Below, piece after piece: positions 20,325-29,786 of a DNA stretch of 64,000 nucleotides (position 1 is the stretch's first letter; each line of letters starts with the position of its first letter). This stretch comes from Xylanimonas protaetiae (GTDB taxonomy: Bacteria > Actinomycetota > Actinomycetes > Actinomycetales > Cellulomonadaceae): contig NZ_CP035493.1 of NCBI RefSeq assembly GCF_004135385.1, positions 2,108,001 through 2,172,000 on the forward strand. The letters run 5' to 3'. The notes under the pieces were generated by a model. The model saw only the letters and a program-made list of their open reading frames with translations, ran no database searches and was not told the origin of the DNA. The position numbers and the translations under genes are program-made.

Positions 20325-21659
20325 GTGGACACCACCCAGACCACTGACCGCAGGACGTTCGTGATCGACACGTCCGTCCTGCTGTCCGACCCGCGAGCGA
20401 TCTTCCGGTTCGACGAGCACGACGTCGTCCTGCCGATCGTCGTGATCACGGAGCTGGAAGGGAAACGCCACCACGCCGAGCTGGGTTACTTCGCCCGGTC
20501 GGCTCTGCGCATCCTGGACGAGCTGCGGGTGGCGCACGGGGGGCTCGACGCGCCGCTCCCGCTGGGCACCGCGGGCGGCACGCTGCGCGTGGAGCTCAAC
20601 CACATCGACCCGGGGGTGCTGCCGCCCGGGTTCCGGCTGGGGGACAACGACTCGCGCATCCTGGCCGTCGCGGCCAACCTCGCCTCCGAGGGGCGGCGCG
20701 TCACGGTCGTCTCCAAGGACCTGCCGATGCGCATCAAGGCGTCCGCGGTCGGGCTCACCGCCGAGGAGTACAAGGCCGAGCAGGCGGTCGACTCCGGGTG
20801 GACGGGCATGTCGAGCATCGACGTCACCGACGAGCAGATGGCCACCCTCTGGGAGCAGCAGGAGCTCGACGTCGCCGCCCTCGACCCCGGCGTCGTCGAG
20901 GCGGCCGGGCCGCTGTACGTGCACACGGGCCTGGTGATCCACTCGGCTCGCGGCTCCGCGCTGGGCCGGGTGACCGCGGACAAGAAGGTCAGGCTGGTGC
21001 GCGGCGACCTGGAGGTCTTCGGTGTGCACGGCCGCTCCGCGGAGCAGCGCGTCGCGATCGACCTGCTGCTCGACGAGTCGATCGGCATCCTGTCGCTCGG
21101 CGGCCGGGCGGGCACCGGCAAGTCGGCGCTCGCCCTGTGCGCGGGCCTGGAGGCCGTGCTCGAGCGGCGCCAGCACCGCAAGGTGCTCGTGTTCCGGCCG
21201 CTGTACGCCGTCGGCGGGCAGGAGCTCGGCTACCTGCCCGGCTCCGAGGCCGAGAAGATGAACCCCTGGGGCCAGGCCGTGTACGACACGCTCTCGGCGC
21301 TGGTCTCCTCCGAGGTGGTCGACGAGGTCATCCACCGCGAGATGCTCGAGGTGCTGCCGCTGACCCACATCCGCGGGCGCTCGCTGCACGACGCGTTCGT
21401 CATCGTCGACGAGGCCCAGTCCCTGGAGCGCAACGTGCTCCTGACGGTGCTGAGCCGCATCGGCCAGAACTCGCGCGTGATCCTCACGCACGACGTCGCG
21501 CAGCGCGACAACCTGCGCGTGGGCCGGCACGACGGCGTCGCGGCGGTCATCGAGAAGCTCAAGGGCCACCCCCTCTTCGCCCACGTGACCCTGACGCGCT
21601 CGGAACGAAGCCCGATAGCGGCCCTGGTAACGGACATGCTGGAGACGCTGGAGTTCTGA
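20325..21659 (+). CDS. PIN domain-PhoH ATPase fusion (PhoH2-type ribonuclease/helicase)
   Basis: The 444-aa protein has an N-terminal PIN nuclease domain ([15 protein letters not shown] with Asp15, acidic cluster around GDNDSRIL) and a C-terminal PhoH ATPase with Walker [14 protein letters not shown] (around residues 259-271) and Walker [11 protein letters not shown]. In mycobacteria such PhoH2 proteins unwind and cut RNA. The GTG start at 20325 is chosen for the purine-rich AAGGGGG about 5 nt upstream; the longer frame lacks protein-like sequence. A long inverted repeat follows the gene. Confidence 0.9.
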   Translation: MDTTQTTDRRTFVIDTSVLLSDPRAIFRFDEHDVVLPIVVITELEGKRHHAELGYFARSALRILDELRVAHGGLDAPLPLGTAGGTLRVELNHIDPGVLPPGFRLGDNDSRILAVAANLASEGRRVTVVSKDLPMRIKASAVGLTAEEYKAEQAVDSGWTGMSSIDVTDEQMATLWEQQELDVAALDPGVVEAAGPLYVHTGLVIHSARGSALGRVTADKKVRLVRGDLEVFGVHGRSAEQRVAIDLLLDESIGILSLGGRAGTGKSALALCAGLEAVLERRQHRKVLVFRPLYAVGGQELGYLPGSEAEKMNPWGQAVYDTLSALVSSEVVDEVIHREMLEVLPLTHIRGRSLHDAFVIVDEAQSLERNVLLTVLSRIGQNSRVILTHDVAQRDNLRVGRHDGVAAVIEKLKGHPLFAHVTLTRSERSPIAALVTDMLETLEF

Positions 21660-21674
21660 CCGCGTCTCAGCCGC

Positions 21675-21732
21675 CGAGCGACTCTGGATGTCCGGTTCTC
21701 ACGGCTGAGAACCGGACATCCAGAGTCGCTCG
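21675..21732. terminator. 27-bp-stem hairpin between convergent phoH and GH3 genes
   Basis: Arms 21675-21701 and 21706-21732 are perfectly complementary over 27 bp with a 4-nt loop (cggc). The element starts 15 bp after the phoH stop and ends 7 bp before the GH3 stop, so it can serve as a bidirectional terminator. There is no long T-tract, which is common for actinobacterial hairpins. Its arms are less GC-rich than the neighbouring genes. Confidence 0.85.
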
Positions 21733-21739
21733 ACTGGCT

Positions 21740-24082
21740 TCAGCGGATCGTGAAGCCCGCTCGGAGCAGGTCGTGCGGGCGCGAGCTGCGGCCCACCTGG
21801 AGCTCGAACGTGCCGGGCTCCACCACGCGCTCGCCCGCCGCGTTGACGAACGTGCACGCCGCTGCCGGGAGCGTCAGGTCGACCGTCACCGACGTGCCCG
21901 GCTGCACCGTCACCTGCTCGAACCCCTTGAGCTCGCGCTCCGCCCACGACGCCGACGTCACCAGGTCGCTGACGTAGACCTGGACGGTCTCCAGCGCCGG
22001 GCGCGTGCCGGTGTTGGTCAGCGTGACGTGCGCGCTGATCGTGTCGGCGGCCGTGAGGTCCGGGGTGTCGATCACCAGGTCGGAGTACTCGACGGTGGTG
22101 TACGACAGGCCCTCGCCGAACGCGAACGCCGGCGACTGCGTGAGGTCGGCGTAGCGGTCGCCGTGCTGGCCGCGCACCTGGTTGTAGTACGTCGGCTGCT
22201 GGCCCACGTGCCGCGCGAACGAGATCGGCAGCCGCCCCGACGGCTCGATCGCGCCGAGCAGCAGCTCGGCCAGGGCGGTGCCGCCGGTCATGCCCGGGTT
22301 CGCGGCCCAGACGACCGCCGCCGCGCCCGCCGCCGACGGCGGCAGCACGAGCGGCTTGGACGCCAGGAGCACGACAACGAGCGGCGTGCCCGTCGCCGCC
22401 AGCGCGTCGAGCAGGGCGACCTGCCCGCCGAGCAGGTCGAGCGTCGCCGTCGAGCGGCCCTCGCCCACCAGCTCGATGCGGTCGCCGACGACGGCCACGA
22501 CGACGTCGGCCTCCGACGCCGCGGCCACGGCCTCGGCGAGCTGCGCCTCGTCCACGGGCGCGGGGGCCACGACCTTGGGCCGCGGCTGCCCGTCCGGGAA
22601 GAACGCGCCGGCCGGGTCGTCCTGGAGCGTGAGGATGTCGGCGCCCCGGGCGTGCGTGACCTCCCAGGTTGCGGGGACCTGTGCGCGCAGCCCGTCCAGG
22701 ACCGTCGTGATCATGCCGCGCGGGTGCCCGTCGGGCAGCCACGTGACCTGGCCGGACGAGCCTGCCCAGTCGCCCAGCTGCGTCTGCGCGTCGTCCGCGA
22801 GCGGCCCGACGACGGCGAGCCGGAGGCCTCGGGGCCCCCGCGAGGTCTCCGAGCCCAGCGAGGAGACGTCGTGGGGTGAGGCGTCGGCGATGCGCTTCAC
22901 CGGTGCGGGCGTGGCGTCAGCAGCCGAAGCAGCCGAGGTGCCCGGAAGCAGCGGCAGCAGCCCGTCGTTGCGGAGCAGCACGAGCGAGCGCCGCGTGATC
23001 TCCAGGTTCAGCTCCTGGTGCGAGCCCAGCACCTCCGCGATGCGCGCGGGCGAGGGCCGGCGCCGGTCCTCGAACAGCCCCAGCTCGAACTTCAGCGTGA
23101 GGATGCGCGCGACGGCGTCGTCCAGGTCGGGCTCCGTGATGAGGCCGCGCTCGATCGCGTCGAGCGCGCCCTCGAAGAACTGCGGCGTCGTCATCACCAT
23201 GTCGTTGCCGGCCTTCACGGCGGCGGCCGCGGCGTGCGTGTGCGAGGGCTGGACCTTCTGCTCCCACACCATGCGCCCGACGTTGTCCCAGTCGGTGATG
23301 AGGGTGCCGGTGTAGCCCCACTCGCCGCGCAGCACGTCGGTGAGCAGCCAGTCGTTGATGGTGATCGGCACGCCGTCGGTGGTCTGGTAGCCGAGCATGA
23401 ACGTGCGGCAGCCCTCGCGGGCGACGCGCTCGAACGGCGGCAGGAACCACGAGCGCAGCTTGCGGCGCGAGATGTCCGCCTCGGACGCGTCGCGCCCGCC
23501 CTGCGTCTCGGAGTACCCGGCGAAGTGCTTGGCCGTGGCCAGGATCGCCGTCGGGTCGTCGAGGCCGGCGCCCTGGTAGCCGCGCACCGCGGCTGACGCG
23601 AGCTCGCCGATGAGGAACGGGTCCTCGCCGAACGTCTCGTCGACGCGGCCCCAGCGCAGGTCGCGTGCGATGCACAGCACGGGCGAGAACGTCCAGTGGA
23701 TGCCCGTCGCGGCGGTCTCGACCGCGGTCGCCCGCGCCATCTTCTCCACGAGCTCCGCGGACCACGACGCGGCCATGCCGAGCTGGGTGGGGAAGATCGT
23801 GGCGCCCTCGAAGAACGAGTGGCCGTGGATGGCGTCCTCGCCGATGAGCAGCGGGATCCGCAGCCGGGTCTGGTCGGTCAGCTCGTGCGCCTCGAGGACC
23901 AGCGCGGGGGAGGTGTGCAGGATCGAGCCGACGTGCTTGTCGAGGATGTGCTCCTTGACGCCGTCGCGGGCGTCGAGCTGCATCATCTGGCCGACCTTCT
24001 CCTCCCGCGTCATGCGGCCCAGCAGGTCGGCGACGCGCTCGGAGACGGGCAGGGCGGGGTCGAGGTAGGGCAGCGTGGTCAT
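21740..24082 (-). CDS. Glycoside hydrolase family 3 beta-glucosidase-type enzyme, probably intracellular
   Basis: The 780-aa protein has the GH3 N-terminal barrel (GEDAIHGHSFFEGATIFPTQ, the KHF motif at 185-187), the nucleophile motif LITDWDN with Asp264, the C-terminal alpha/beta domain and a fibronectin-III-like end (VQVYVSDL, ELKGFEQV). Family members release glucose or xylose from the non-reducing ends of oligosaccharides. No signal peptide is visible, so it acts in the cytoplasm. Its ATG overlaps the upstream permease stop (ATGA), tying it to the ABC uptake operon. Confidence 0.92.
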   Translation of the reverse strand: MTTLPYLDPALPVSERVADLLGRMTREEKVGQMMQLDARDGVKEHILDKHVGSILHTSPALVLEAHELTDQTRLRIPLLIGEDAIHGHSFFEGATIFPTQLGMAASWSAELVEKMARATAVETAATGIHWTFSPVLCIARDLRWGRVDETFGEDPFLIGELASAAVRGYQGAGLDDPTAILATAKHFAGYSETQGGRDASEADISRRKLRSWFLPPFERVAREGCRTFMLGYQTTDGVPITINDWLLTDVLRGEWGYTGTLITDWDNVGRMVWEQKVQPSHTHAAAAAVKAGNDMVMTTPQFFEGALDAIERGLITEPDLDDAVARILTLKFELGLFEDRRRPSPARIAEVLGSHQELNLEITRRSLVLLRNDGLLPLLPGTSAASAADATPAPVKRIADASPHDVSSLGSETSRGPRGLRLAVVGPLADDAQTQLGDWAGSSGQVTWLPDGHPRGMITTVLDGLRAQVPATWEVTHARGADILTLQDDPAGAFFPDGQPRPKVVAPAPVDEAQLAEAVAAASEADVVVAVVGDRIELVGEGRSTATLDLLGGQVALLDALAATGTPLVVVLLASKPLVLPPSAAGAAAVVWAANPGMTGGTALAELLLGAIEPSGRLPISFARHVGQQPTYYNQVRGQHGDRYADLTQSPAFAFGEGLSYTTVEYSDLVIDTPDLTAADTISAHVTLTNTGTRPALETVQVYVSDLVTSASWAERELKGFEQVTVQPGTSVTVDLTLPAAACTFVNAAGERVVEPGTFELQVGRSSRPHDLLRAGFTIR

Positions 24083-25122
24083 GCTTCCTTCTTCGTGGCA
24101 GGGCCGGCGGCGGCGACGTCGTCGAGAGACGTGACGGCGGGCGGCGCCGGCGCGACGGCACGCACCTGCGTGACCGACGACGACGCCTTCATGCCGCGCT
24201 TGCGCAGCGCGCGAGCGCGCTCGCCGGCGGAGCGCAGGCGCGGGTTGACGTACTCGTCGATGCCGAAGTTGATGAGCGACAGGGCGACGCCGAGCAGCGC
24301 GATGGCGAGGCCGGCGGGGATGTACCACCACCAGAAGTCCGGGAACGCGCCGTTCTGCTGCGCCCAGAACAAGATGGTGCCCCAGTTGAGGTTGGTGATG
24401 GGGATGACGCCGACGAACGCCAGCGTGGTCAGGCCCAGGATGGCCGCGGTCACGGTGCCCACGAACGACGACGCGATGATCGCCATGAGGTTGGGCAGCA
24501 TCTCCACGGTGATGATCCGCCACAGCGGCTCGCCGTTCGCGCGGGCGGCCTGGACGAAGTCGCGGTTGCGCAGCGACATGGTCTGGGCGCGCAGCACGCG
24601 CCCGCCCCACGCCCAGCCCGTCACCGCGAGGACCGAGGCCACGAGCCACAGCGACGGGTTCTCCTGCTGCGAGGTGATGATGATCATGAGCGGCAGGCCG
24701 GGGATCACCAGGAACACGTTCGTCAGCGCCGAGAGCGACTCCGACTTCCAGCCCGAGACGTAGCCCGCCGTCACGCCGATCGCGATGGCGATGACGGTGG
24801 CGATGACGCCGGCCCCGAAGCCGACGATGAGCACGCCGCGCGTGCCGTAGACGATCTGGGCGAACACGTCCTCGCCCATGTGGGTGGTGCCGAGCCAGTG
24901 CGTGCCCGACGGCGGCTGCCGCAGCGCCTGGAAGTCCTTCTCCAGCGGCTCGAACCGCGTGAGCAGGGGAGCGAAGACGGCCATGAGGACGAACACGCCC
25001 AGGATGGACAGACCGGTGATCGACTTGGCGTTCCGGAACATCGCGAACGCGCTGGCCAGGCCTCGCGCGCGGGGCGGCACGACGGGAGCGGCGACGGCCT
25101 CGGAGACGATGGTTGCGGTCAT
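24079..25122 (-). CDS. DppC/OppC-type ABC transporter permease
   Basis: The 347-aa permease has an N-terminal helix with the HWLGTTHMGEDVFAQIVYG motif typical of OppC/DppC, then five more helices and the EAA-like loop (DFVQAARANGEPLWRII). It should form the translocation pore with the neighbouring DppB-type protein. An Ala-rich cytoplasmic tail of about 45 residues follows the last helix. It is 3 bp from the upstream permease and overlaps the GH3 start. Confidence 0.92.
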   Translation of the reverse strand: MTATIVSEAVAAPVVPPRARGLASAFAMFRNAKSITGLSILGVFVLMAVFAPLLTRFEPLEKDFQALRQPPSGTHWLGTTHMGEDVFAQIVYGTRGVLIVGFGAGVIATVIAIAIGVTAGYVSGWKSESLSALTNVFLVIPGLPLMIIITSQQENPSLWLVASVLAVTGWAWGGRVLRAQTMSLRNRDFVQAARANGEPLWRIITVEMLPNLMAIIASSFVGTVTAAILGLTTLAFVGVIPITNLNWGTILFWAQQNGAFPDFWWWYIPAGLAIALLGVALSLINFGIDEYVNPRLRSAGERARALRKRGMKASSSVTQVRAVAPAPPAVTSLDDVAAAGPATKKEA

Positions 25123-25125
25123 GGC

Positions 25126-26118
25126 TCAGGCCTCCGTCTGGCGCGTGCGCGGGTCGAGGACGGCGTAGGCGACGTCGGCGAGGATGTTCGCGACGAGCAC
25201 CGTCAGGGTGATGATCAGGAACACGCCCTGCATGAGGGGGTAGTCCTTGGCGCCCGTCGCGTCCAGCAGCAGCTTGCCGATGCCCGGGTAGGAGAACACG
25301 AGCTCCATGACGAGCGTGCCTCCCACGATGAAGCCGAGCGCGAGCGCGAAGCTCTGGATCTGCGGCAGCACCGCGTTGCGGGCCGCGTACCGCAGGAGCA
25401 CGCGGCGCGAGGAGAGGCCCTTGGCCTGCGCGACCGTCACGTAGTCCTCGTCGAGGATCGTGACCATCATGTTGCGCATGCCGAGGATCCACCCGCCCAG
25501 CGAGGCGACGACGATCGTCAGCGCCGGCAGGATGCCGTGCTGGAGCACGTCGCCGACGAACGCGAGCGAGAGGTTCGGCGCGGCCCCCTTGCCGTACGCG
25601 TGCGACGCCGGGAACCAGCCCAGGTTCGACGCGAAGACGGCGATGGCGATCAGGCCCATCCAGAAGTACGGCACGGTGCCGAAGAACGTCGAGATCGGCA
25701 CCAGGACGTCGGCGCGCGAGCCGCGGTGCCAGCCGATGAGCGAGCCGACCAGCGTGCCGATCGTGAAGCTCAGGATCGTGGCGACGCCCACGAGTCCGAT
25801 CGTCCAGGGCAGCGCGGTCCCGATCACCTCGGTCACCGGGGCCAGGCCGTGCGAGAGCGAGCGGCCCAGGTTGCCGGAGAAGATCAGGCCCCAGTAGTCG
25901 GCGTACTGCTGGAGCAGCGACTTGCTGGAGTCGAGGCCGAAGAGGATCTCGAGCGACCGGGTCGCCTCGGGGGAGACGTCGCCCCGGTTGCGGGCCAGGT
26001 AGGCCTGGATCGGGTCGCCCTTCATCATCCGGGGCAGGAAGAAGTTGATCGTGATGGCCGCCCACGCCGTGAACAGGTAGAAGGCGGTGCGGCGGGCGAA
26101 GAAGCGCAGCGTGTTCAT
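25126..26118 (-). CDS. DppB/OppB-type ABC transporter permease
   Basis: The 330-aa product has six predicted helices, the first containing FYLFTAWAAITINFFLPRMM, a GNLGRSLSHG loop and the EAA-like motif DYVTVAQAKGLSSRRVLLRY with a conserved glycine. It pairs with the following permease. The ATG overlaps the ATPase stop by 4 bp (ATGA), indicating coupled translation. The length is usual for the family, without the insertion seen in the permease at 54651. Confidence 0.92.
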   Translation of the reverse strand: MNTLRFFARRTAFYLFTAWAAITINFFLPRMMKGDPIQAYLARNRGDVSPEATRSLEILFGLDSSKSLLQQYADYWGLIFSGNLGRSLSHGLAPVTEVIGTALPWTIGLVGVATILSFTIGTLVGSLIGWHRGSRADVLVPISTFFGTVPYFWMGLIAIAVFASNLGWFPASHAYGKGAAPNLSLAFVGDVLQHGILPALTIVVASLGGWILGMRNMMVTILDEDYVTVAQAKGLSSRRVLLRYAARNAVLPQIQSFALALGFIVGGTLVMELVFSYPGIGKLLLDATGAKDYPLMQGVFLIITLTVLVANILADVAYAVLDPRTRQTEA

Positions 26119-26912
26119 CGGGTGCCCCCCGTGCGTGCGAAGTGCTTGTCAGGGTCGGGGGAGGCCGCGAGCAGCGCCTTCGTGTAGTCGTGCTGCGGGT
26201 TGAGGATGACGTCGTCGGACGAGCCCTGCTCCACGACCCGGCCGTGGTTGAGCACCATGATCTCGTCGGAGAAGTGCCGGGCCGTGGCGAGGTCGTGCGT
26301 GATGTAGAGGACGCCGAGGTTCTGCGACCGCTGGAGGTCGGCGAGCAGGTTCAGCACGCCGAGACGGATCGAGACGTCGAGCATCGAGACGGGCTCGTCG
26401 GCGACCAGCAGCGCGGGACGCGAGGCGATCGCACGCGCGATGGCGACGCGCTGCCGCTGGCCGCCGGACAGCTCGTGCGGACGCCGGTCGATCGTCGCGG
26501 CCGGGTCCAGGCGCACCACCTCGAGGAGGCGGACCACCTCGGCCTCGACCTGGTCCTGGGGCACGACGCGGTCGAGCAGCAGCGGACGCTGGAGGTGGTG
26601 CCGGATGGTGTGGTACGGGTTCAGCGATGCGAACGGGTCCTGAAACACCATGCGCACCTGCTGGCGGTAGCGGCGCAGCGCCCGCCCGCGCCGGGGGATC
26701 GGCTGCCCGTCGAGCAGCACGTCGCCCGACGTCGCCCGCTCCAGCTGCGTGATGATCTTCGCGATCGTCGACTTGCCCGACCCCGACTGGCCGACGAGGG
26801 CCACCGTGCGGCCCGACGTCACCGTCACGTCGACGGCGTCGAGCGCGAGCATGGTCCCGCTGCCGCGCACGTGGTACTTCTTCGTGACGTTCCTGAGCTC
26901 GAGCGTGCTCAT
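26115..26912 (-). CDS. OppF/DppF-type ABC transporter ATPase
   Basis: The 265-aa ATPase has Walker A GQSGSGKST, Q-loop MVFQDPFASLNP, ABC signature LSGGQRQR, Walker B LLVADEPVSMLD and the H-loop ITHDL. It energises the importer with the adjacent ATPase. The start MSTLELRNV at 26912 has GAGGA six nt upstream; a further ATG exists at 26942 but adds an arginine-rich leader encoded by a repeat-containing spacer. The stop overlaps the permease start. Confidence 0.92.
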   Translation of the reverse strand: MSTLELRNVTKKYHVRGSGTMLALDAVDVTVTSGRTVALVGQSGSGKSTIAKIITQLERATSGDVLLDGQPIPRRGRALRRYRQQVRMVFQDPFASLNPYHTIRHHLQRPLLLDRVVPQDQVEAEVVRLLEVVRLDPAATIDRRPHELSGGQRQRVAIARAIASRPALLVADEPVSMLDVSIRLGVLNLLADLQRSQNLGVLYITHDLATARHFSDEIMVLNHGRVVEQGSSDDVILNPQHDYTKALLAASPDPDKHFARTGGTR

Positions 26913-26988
26913 GCGCGTCCTCGCTTCGCTCCGGGCGCGCATGAGGCACGCGGTGCACCGTGTTGTCTGGTTCGCTCGCTTCGCTCGC
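26913..26988 (-). repeat. Spacer with short GAGCGA/GCTTCGC repeats between the two ATPase genes
   Basis: The 76-bp gap between the ATPase genes carries GCGAGCGAAGCGAGCGAA on the minus strand (around 26970-26988) and a second related GGAGCGAAGCGAGGA (around 26917-26931). Elsewhere in this operon the genes are nearly contiguous, so the spacer is unusual. It may be a small extragenic repeat. Confidence 0.45.
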
Positions 26989-27837
26989 TCATGCCGCCCC
27001 CTCCTCGCCCGCCCGGAGGAACCCGCCGCGGTCGCCCGTGAGGCTCGGGAACGAGCCCAGCAGCCGGCGCGTGTACTCGTGCTGCGCCCGGTGGTAGATG
27101 TTCTCCGCCGTGTCGAGCTCGACGATGCGCCCCGCCTTCATCACCGCGATGCGGTCGGAGATCTCGAGCAGCAGCGGGAGGTCGTGCGTGATGAACACGA
27201 CCGAGAAGCCGAACTCCTCGCGCAGGTCCGAGATCTGCAGGAGGATCTCGCGCTGCACCAGCACGTCGAGGGCCGTCGTCGGCTCGTCCATGACCATGAG
27301 CTGCGGGCGCAGCGCGAGCGCCATCGCGATCATGACGCGCTGCCGCATGCCGCCCGAGAGCTCGTGCGGGTAGGAGCGCAGGCGGTCGCGCCCGACACCG
27401 ACGATGTCGAGCAGGTGGGCGCACTCCTGGGTGCGCTCCTCGCGGCTCATGTCGGGGCGGTGCGTCTCGAAGACGTCCGCGAGCTGCTTGCCGATCGCCA
27501 TGACCGGGTTCAGGGCGTTCATCGCGCCCTGGAACACCATCGAGGCCTTGTCCCAGCGGAAGCGGCGCAGCGACGCGTCGTCGAGGGAGAGCAGGTCGAT
27601 GTCGGTGCCGGACTCGTCGTGGAAGACGGCGCTGCCGGAGGTGATGACGGCCGGGGGCTTCAGGAGGCGCTGGATGCCGTAGGCCAGCGTCGTCTTGCCG
27701 CAGCCTGACTCGCCGGCCAGGCCGAGGATCTCGCCGCGCTTCAGCTCGAGCGACACGTCGACGACCGCCTCGACAGGAGGGTCGACGTCGTACACGACGC
27801 TGAAGTCGCGGACCGTGAGCACGTTCTCACTGGTCAC
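26989..27837 (-). CDS. OppD/DppD-type ABC transporter ATPase
   Basis: The 282-aa ATPase carries Walker A GESGCGKTT, Q-loop MVFQGAMNALNP, signature LSGGMRQR, Walker [13 protein letters not shown] and H-loop ITHDL. It lacks the long cysteine-containing C-terminal extension common in OppD proteins, ending soon after LLGSFPSL. It lies downstream of the binding-protein gene with a 17-bp-stem hairpin in the 88-bp gap, so its transcript level may be lower than that of the binding protein. Confidence 0.92.
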   Translation of the reverse strand: MTSENVLTVRDFSVVYDVDPPVEAVVDVSLELKRGEILGLAGESGCGKTTLAYGIQRLLKPPAVITSGSAVFHDESGTDIDLLSLDDASLRRFRWDKASMVFQGAMNALNPVMAIGKQLADVFETHRPDMSREERTQECAHLLDIVGVGRDRLRSYPHELSGGMRQRVMIAMALALRPQLMVMDEPTTALDVLVQREILLQISDLREEFGFSVVFITHDLPLLLEISDRIAVMKAGRIVELDTAENIYHRAQHEYTRRLLGSFPSLTGDRGGFLRAGEEGAA

Positions 27838-27875
27838 AGCGTTCTATCCGTTCGTTTCGGGCGCACACGCCGGGT

Positions 27876-27912
27876 GGCCGAGCGCGCCGGAGCAGCTCCG
27901 GCGCGCTCGGCC
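27876..27912 (-). terminator. Hairpin after the binding-protein gene (attenuating terminator)
   Basis: Arms 27876-27892 and 27896-27912 pair perfectly over 17 bp with a 3-nt loop. The hairpin starts 13 bp downstream of the binding-protein stop on the minus strand. In such operons a leaky hairpin after the binding-protein gene often gives more binding protein than membrane components; that is the inferred role here. Confidence 0.7.
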
Positions 27913-27925
27913 CCTGGGGTGTCGA

Positions 27926-29608
27926 TCAGTTGGCGGGCTTGAGCTTGGTCAGGACCATGGCGGCCGACGGCTGCAGCGGGTCGGCCGTCGCGTACTGGTC
28001 GTCCTCGCTCGGCCAGCCCACGTACTTGCGGGTGTTGTACTCGGCCAGGACGGGGTGCGTGCCGACCGGGATGACCGGCACCTGCTCCACGAACGCCTTC
28101 TGGATCTCGGCGAGGGCGGTGGACCGCTCGTCGTCGGTCGAGGCGGTCGCGTAGGTGTTCAGCGCGGCGGTCACGGCGTCGTCGGTGAAGCGGCCGAAGT
28201 TGTAGTCGACGTCCGCGCCGGCCTTGAGCCAGCGGCCGTCCATCGTGTCGGAGTACAGGTCGTACGGCGTGGTGCCGCCGTCGGTCCAGTGCATGATCGC
28301 GTCGAAGTCGCCCGAGCGCTTCGCGGCCCACCACGTGTCGACGTCGGGGGTGTCGACCTTGGCGTCGGCGCCGAGGGTCTTCTTGACCTGGTCGGCGATG
28401 AGGCTGATGCCGGTGACGTAGTCGTTCCAGCCCTGCGGGACCTGGAGCGTGAAGGAGACGGGCGTGCCGTCGGGTGCCACGAGCTTGGTGCCGACGCCCG
28501 TGTAGCCGGCGTCCTCGAGGATCTTCTTGGCGCCGTCGACGTCGATCGAGAACTCCTTGCCCTGGTACTCGGGCAGGATGTACTGCTCGCCGACCGGGGT
28601 GGGCAGGCCCGTGATGCTCGTGAGCACGGGGCCGGCGTCCTCGCGGGCGATCTTGGTGTGCGCCGGGCGGTCGATGACCATGTTCACGGCCTTGCGGAAG
28701 GCGACGTCGTTGAACGGCGGGCGCTGGGTGTTGACGAACAGCACGTCCGGGGAGAGCGTGTTGGCGGCCCAGAAGACGTTGTGCTCCGCGTCCTTGTCCA
28801 GGTAGGCGCTCTGGATGTTGGAGATGAACGCCTGCGCCCAGTCGGCCTCGCCGCTGGCGAGCGCGGTGGTCAGCGCGGTGTTGTCGTTGTACGAGACGTA
28901 GTACAGCTCGGGCACGGCGAGCTTGCCGCCCCAGTAGTCGTCGCGGGCCTTCATCGTGACGGACTGGCTGGTGAAGCTCTCCAGCGTGTACGGGCCCGTG
29001 CCGACGGGCTTGCCCTCGTTGGTGAACGTCGTCGGGTCCTTGACGTCCTTCCAGACGTGCTCGGGGACGATGTCGATGTGGAGCACCTGGGCCTGCTTGA
29101 CGAACTTCGACTCGGCGAACTTGAGCACCACGTCGGCGCCGTCCTTGGCGACGTCCGTGAGCTGGAGGTTGCCCGTGTCGAGCGCCTTGTTGTCCTTGAT
29201 CAGGTTGAAGGTGAAGACGATGTCGTCGGCGGTGAAGTCCTCGCCGTCGTTCCACTTCACGCCCTCGCGCGGGGTGACGCGCAGCTCGGTGTAGTCGTCG
29301 TTCCAGACGACCTTCTCGGCGAGCCACGGGGTGGTCTCGTTCTTGCCGACGGGGTTGACCATCGCGAGCGGCTCGAACAGGACGTTCTTGTAGCCGAGCT
29401 TGTTGGCCGACGAGTCGCCCAGCCACGGGTTGTTCGACTCCGTGGAGATCGCGCCGTCGGGCTTCGCGATCGTCAGCGCCGCACCGGCCGCGGCGGGCTG
29501 GTCGCTCGTGGCCGCGTCGCCCGAGCCGCCGTCACCGCCTCCGCAGGCGGTCAGGAGAAGTGCTGCGACGGCGGCGGTGGCCACCGCAGCAGTGATCTTC
29601 GACCTCAT
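27926..29608 (-). CDS. Extracellular substrate-binding lipoprotein of Opp/Dpp family (SBP_bac_5)
   Basis: The 560-aa precursor has a lipoprotein signal peptide ending LLLTAC (Cys22), a Gly/Ser/Ala-rich linker, then a family-5 solute-binding fold (EKVVWNDDYTELRVTPREGV, WNDGEDFTADDIVFTF, KPVGTGPYTLESF). It should capture the ligand outside the cell. Because the operon ends with a cytoplasmic GH3 enzyme, an oligosaccharide such as a cello- or xylo-oligomer is a likelier ligand than a peptide; this is inference from context. A TetR gene is divergent. Confidence 0.93.
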   Translation of the reverse strand: MRSKITAAVATAAVAALLLTACGGGDGGSGDAATSDQPAAAGAALTIAKPDGAISTESNNPWLGDSSANKLGYKNVLFEPLAMVNPVGKNETTPWLAEKVVWNDDYTELRVTPREGVKWNDGEDFTADDIVFTFNLIKDNKALDTGNLQLTDVAKDGADVVLKFAESKFVKQAQVLHIDIVPEHVWKDVKDPTTFTNEGKPVGTGPYTLESFTSQSVTMKARDDYWGGKLAVPELYYVSYNDNTALTTALASGEADWAQAFISNIQSAYLDKDAEHNVFWAANTLSPDVLFVNTQRPPFNDVAFRKAVNMVIDRPAHTKIAREDAGPVLTSITGLPTPVGEQYILPEYQGKEFSIDVDGAKKILEDAGYTGVGTKLVAPDGTPVSFTLQVPQGWNDYVTGISLIADQVKKTLGADAKVDTPDVDTWWAAKRSGDFDAIMHWTDGGTTPYDLYSDTMDGRWLKAGADVDYNFGRFTDDAVTAALNTYATASTDDERSTALAEIQKAFVEQVPVIPVGTHPVLAEYNTRKYVGWPSEDDQYATADPLQPSAAMVLTKLKPAN

Positions 29609-29688
29609 GTCAAACTCCTCATCGAGTGTCCGTTGCGCGGCACCCGGCGGACCCGGGTGCGTCTCGCCGTCGAGTGCGCTGGCGCAGA

Positions 29689-29710
29689 GGTTACAGTCCA
29701 GTCAGTAACC
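29689..29710. promoter_or_regulatory. Candidate TetR operator in the divergent promoter region
   Basis: GGTTAC (29689-29694) and GTAACC (29705-29710) form a 6-bp-arm inverted repeat with a 10-nt centre, within the 178-bp gap between the binding-protein gene and the TetR gene. This local stretch is AT-richer than its surroundings and carries repeated CAGT units. It is the best candidate for autoregulation and control of the transport operon by the TetR protein. Confidence 0.5.
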
Positions 29711-29786
29711 AGTGAAACCAGATCCGCCGCCGTGGACGTCACAGTTCGGCAACGGCGACCACACGACCGAGAGGGGAGAGAGGGCG

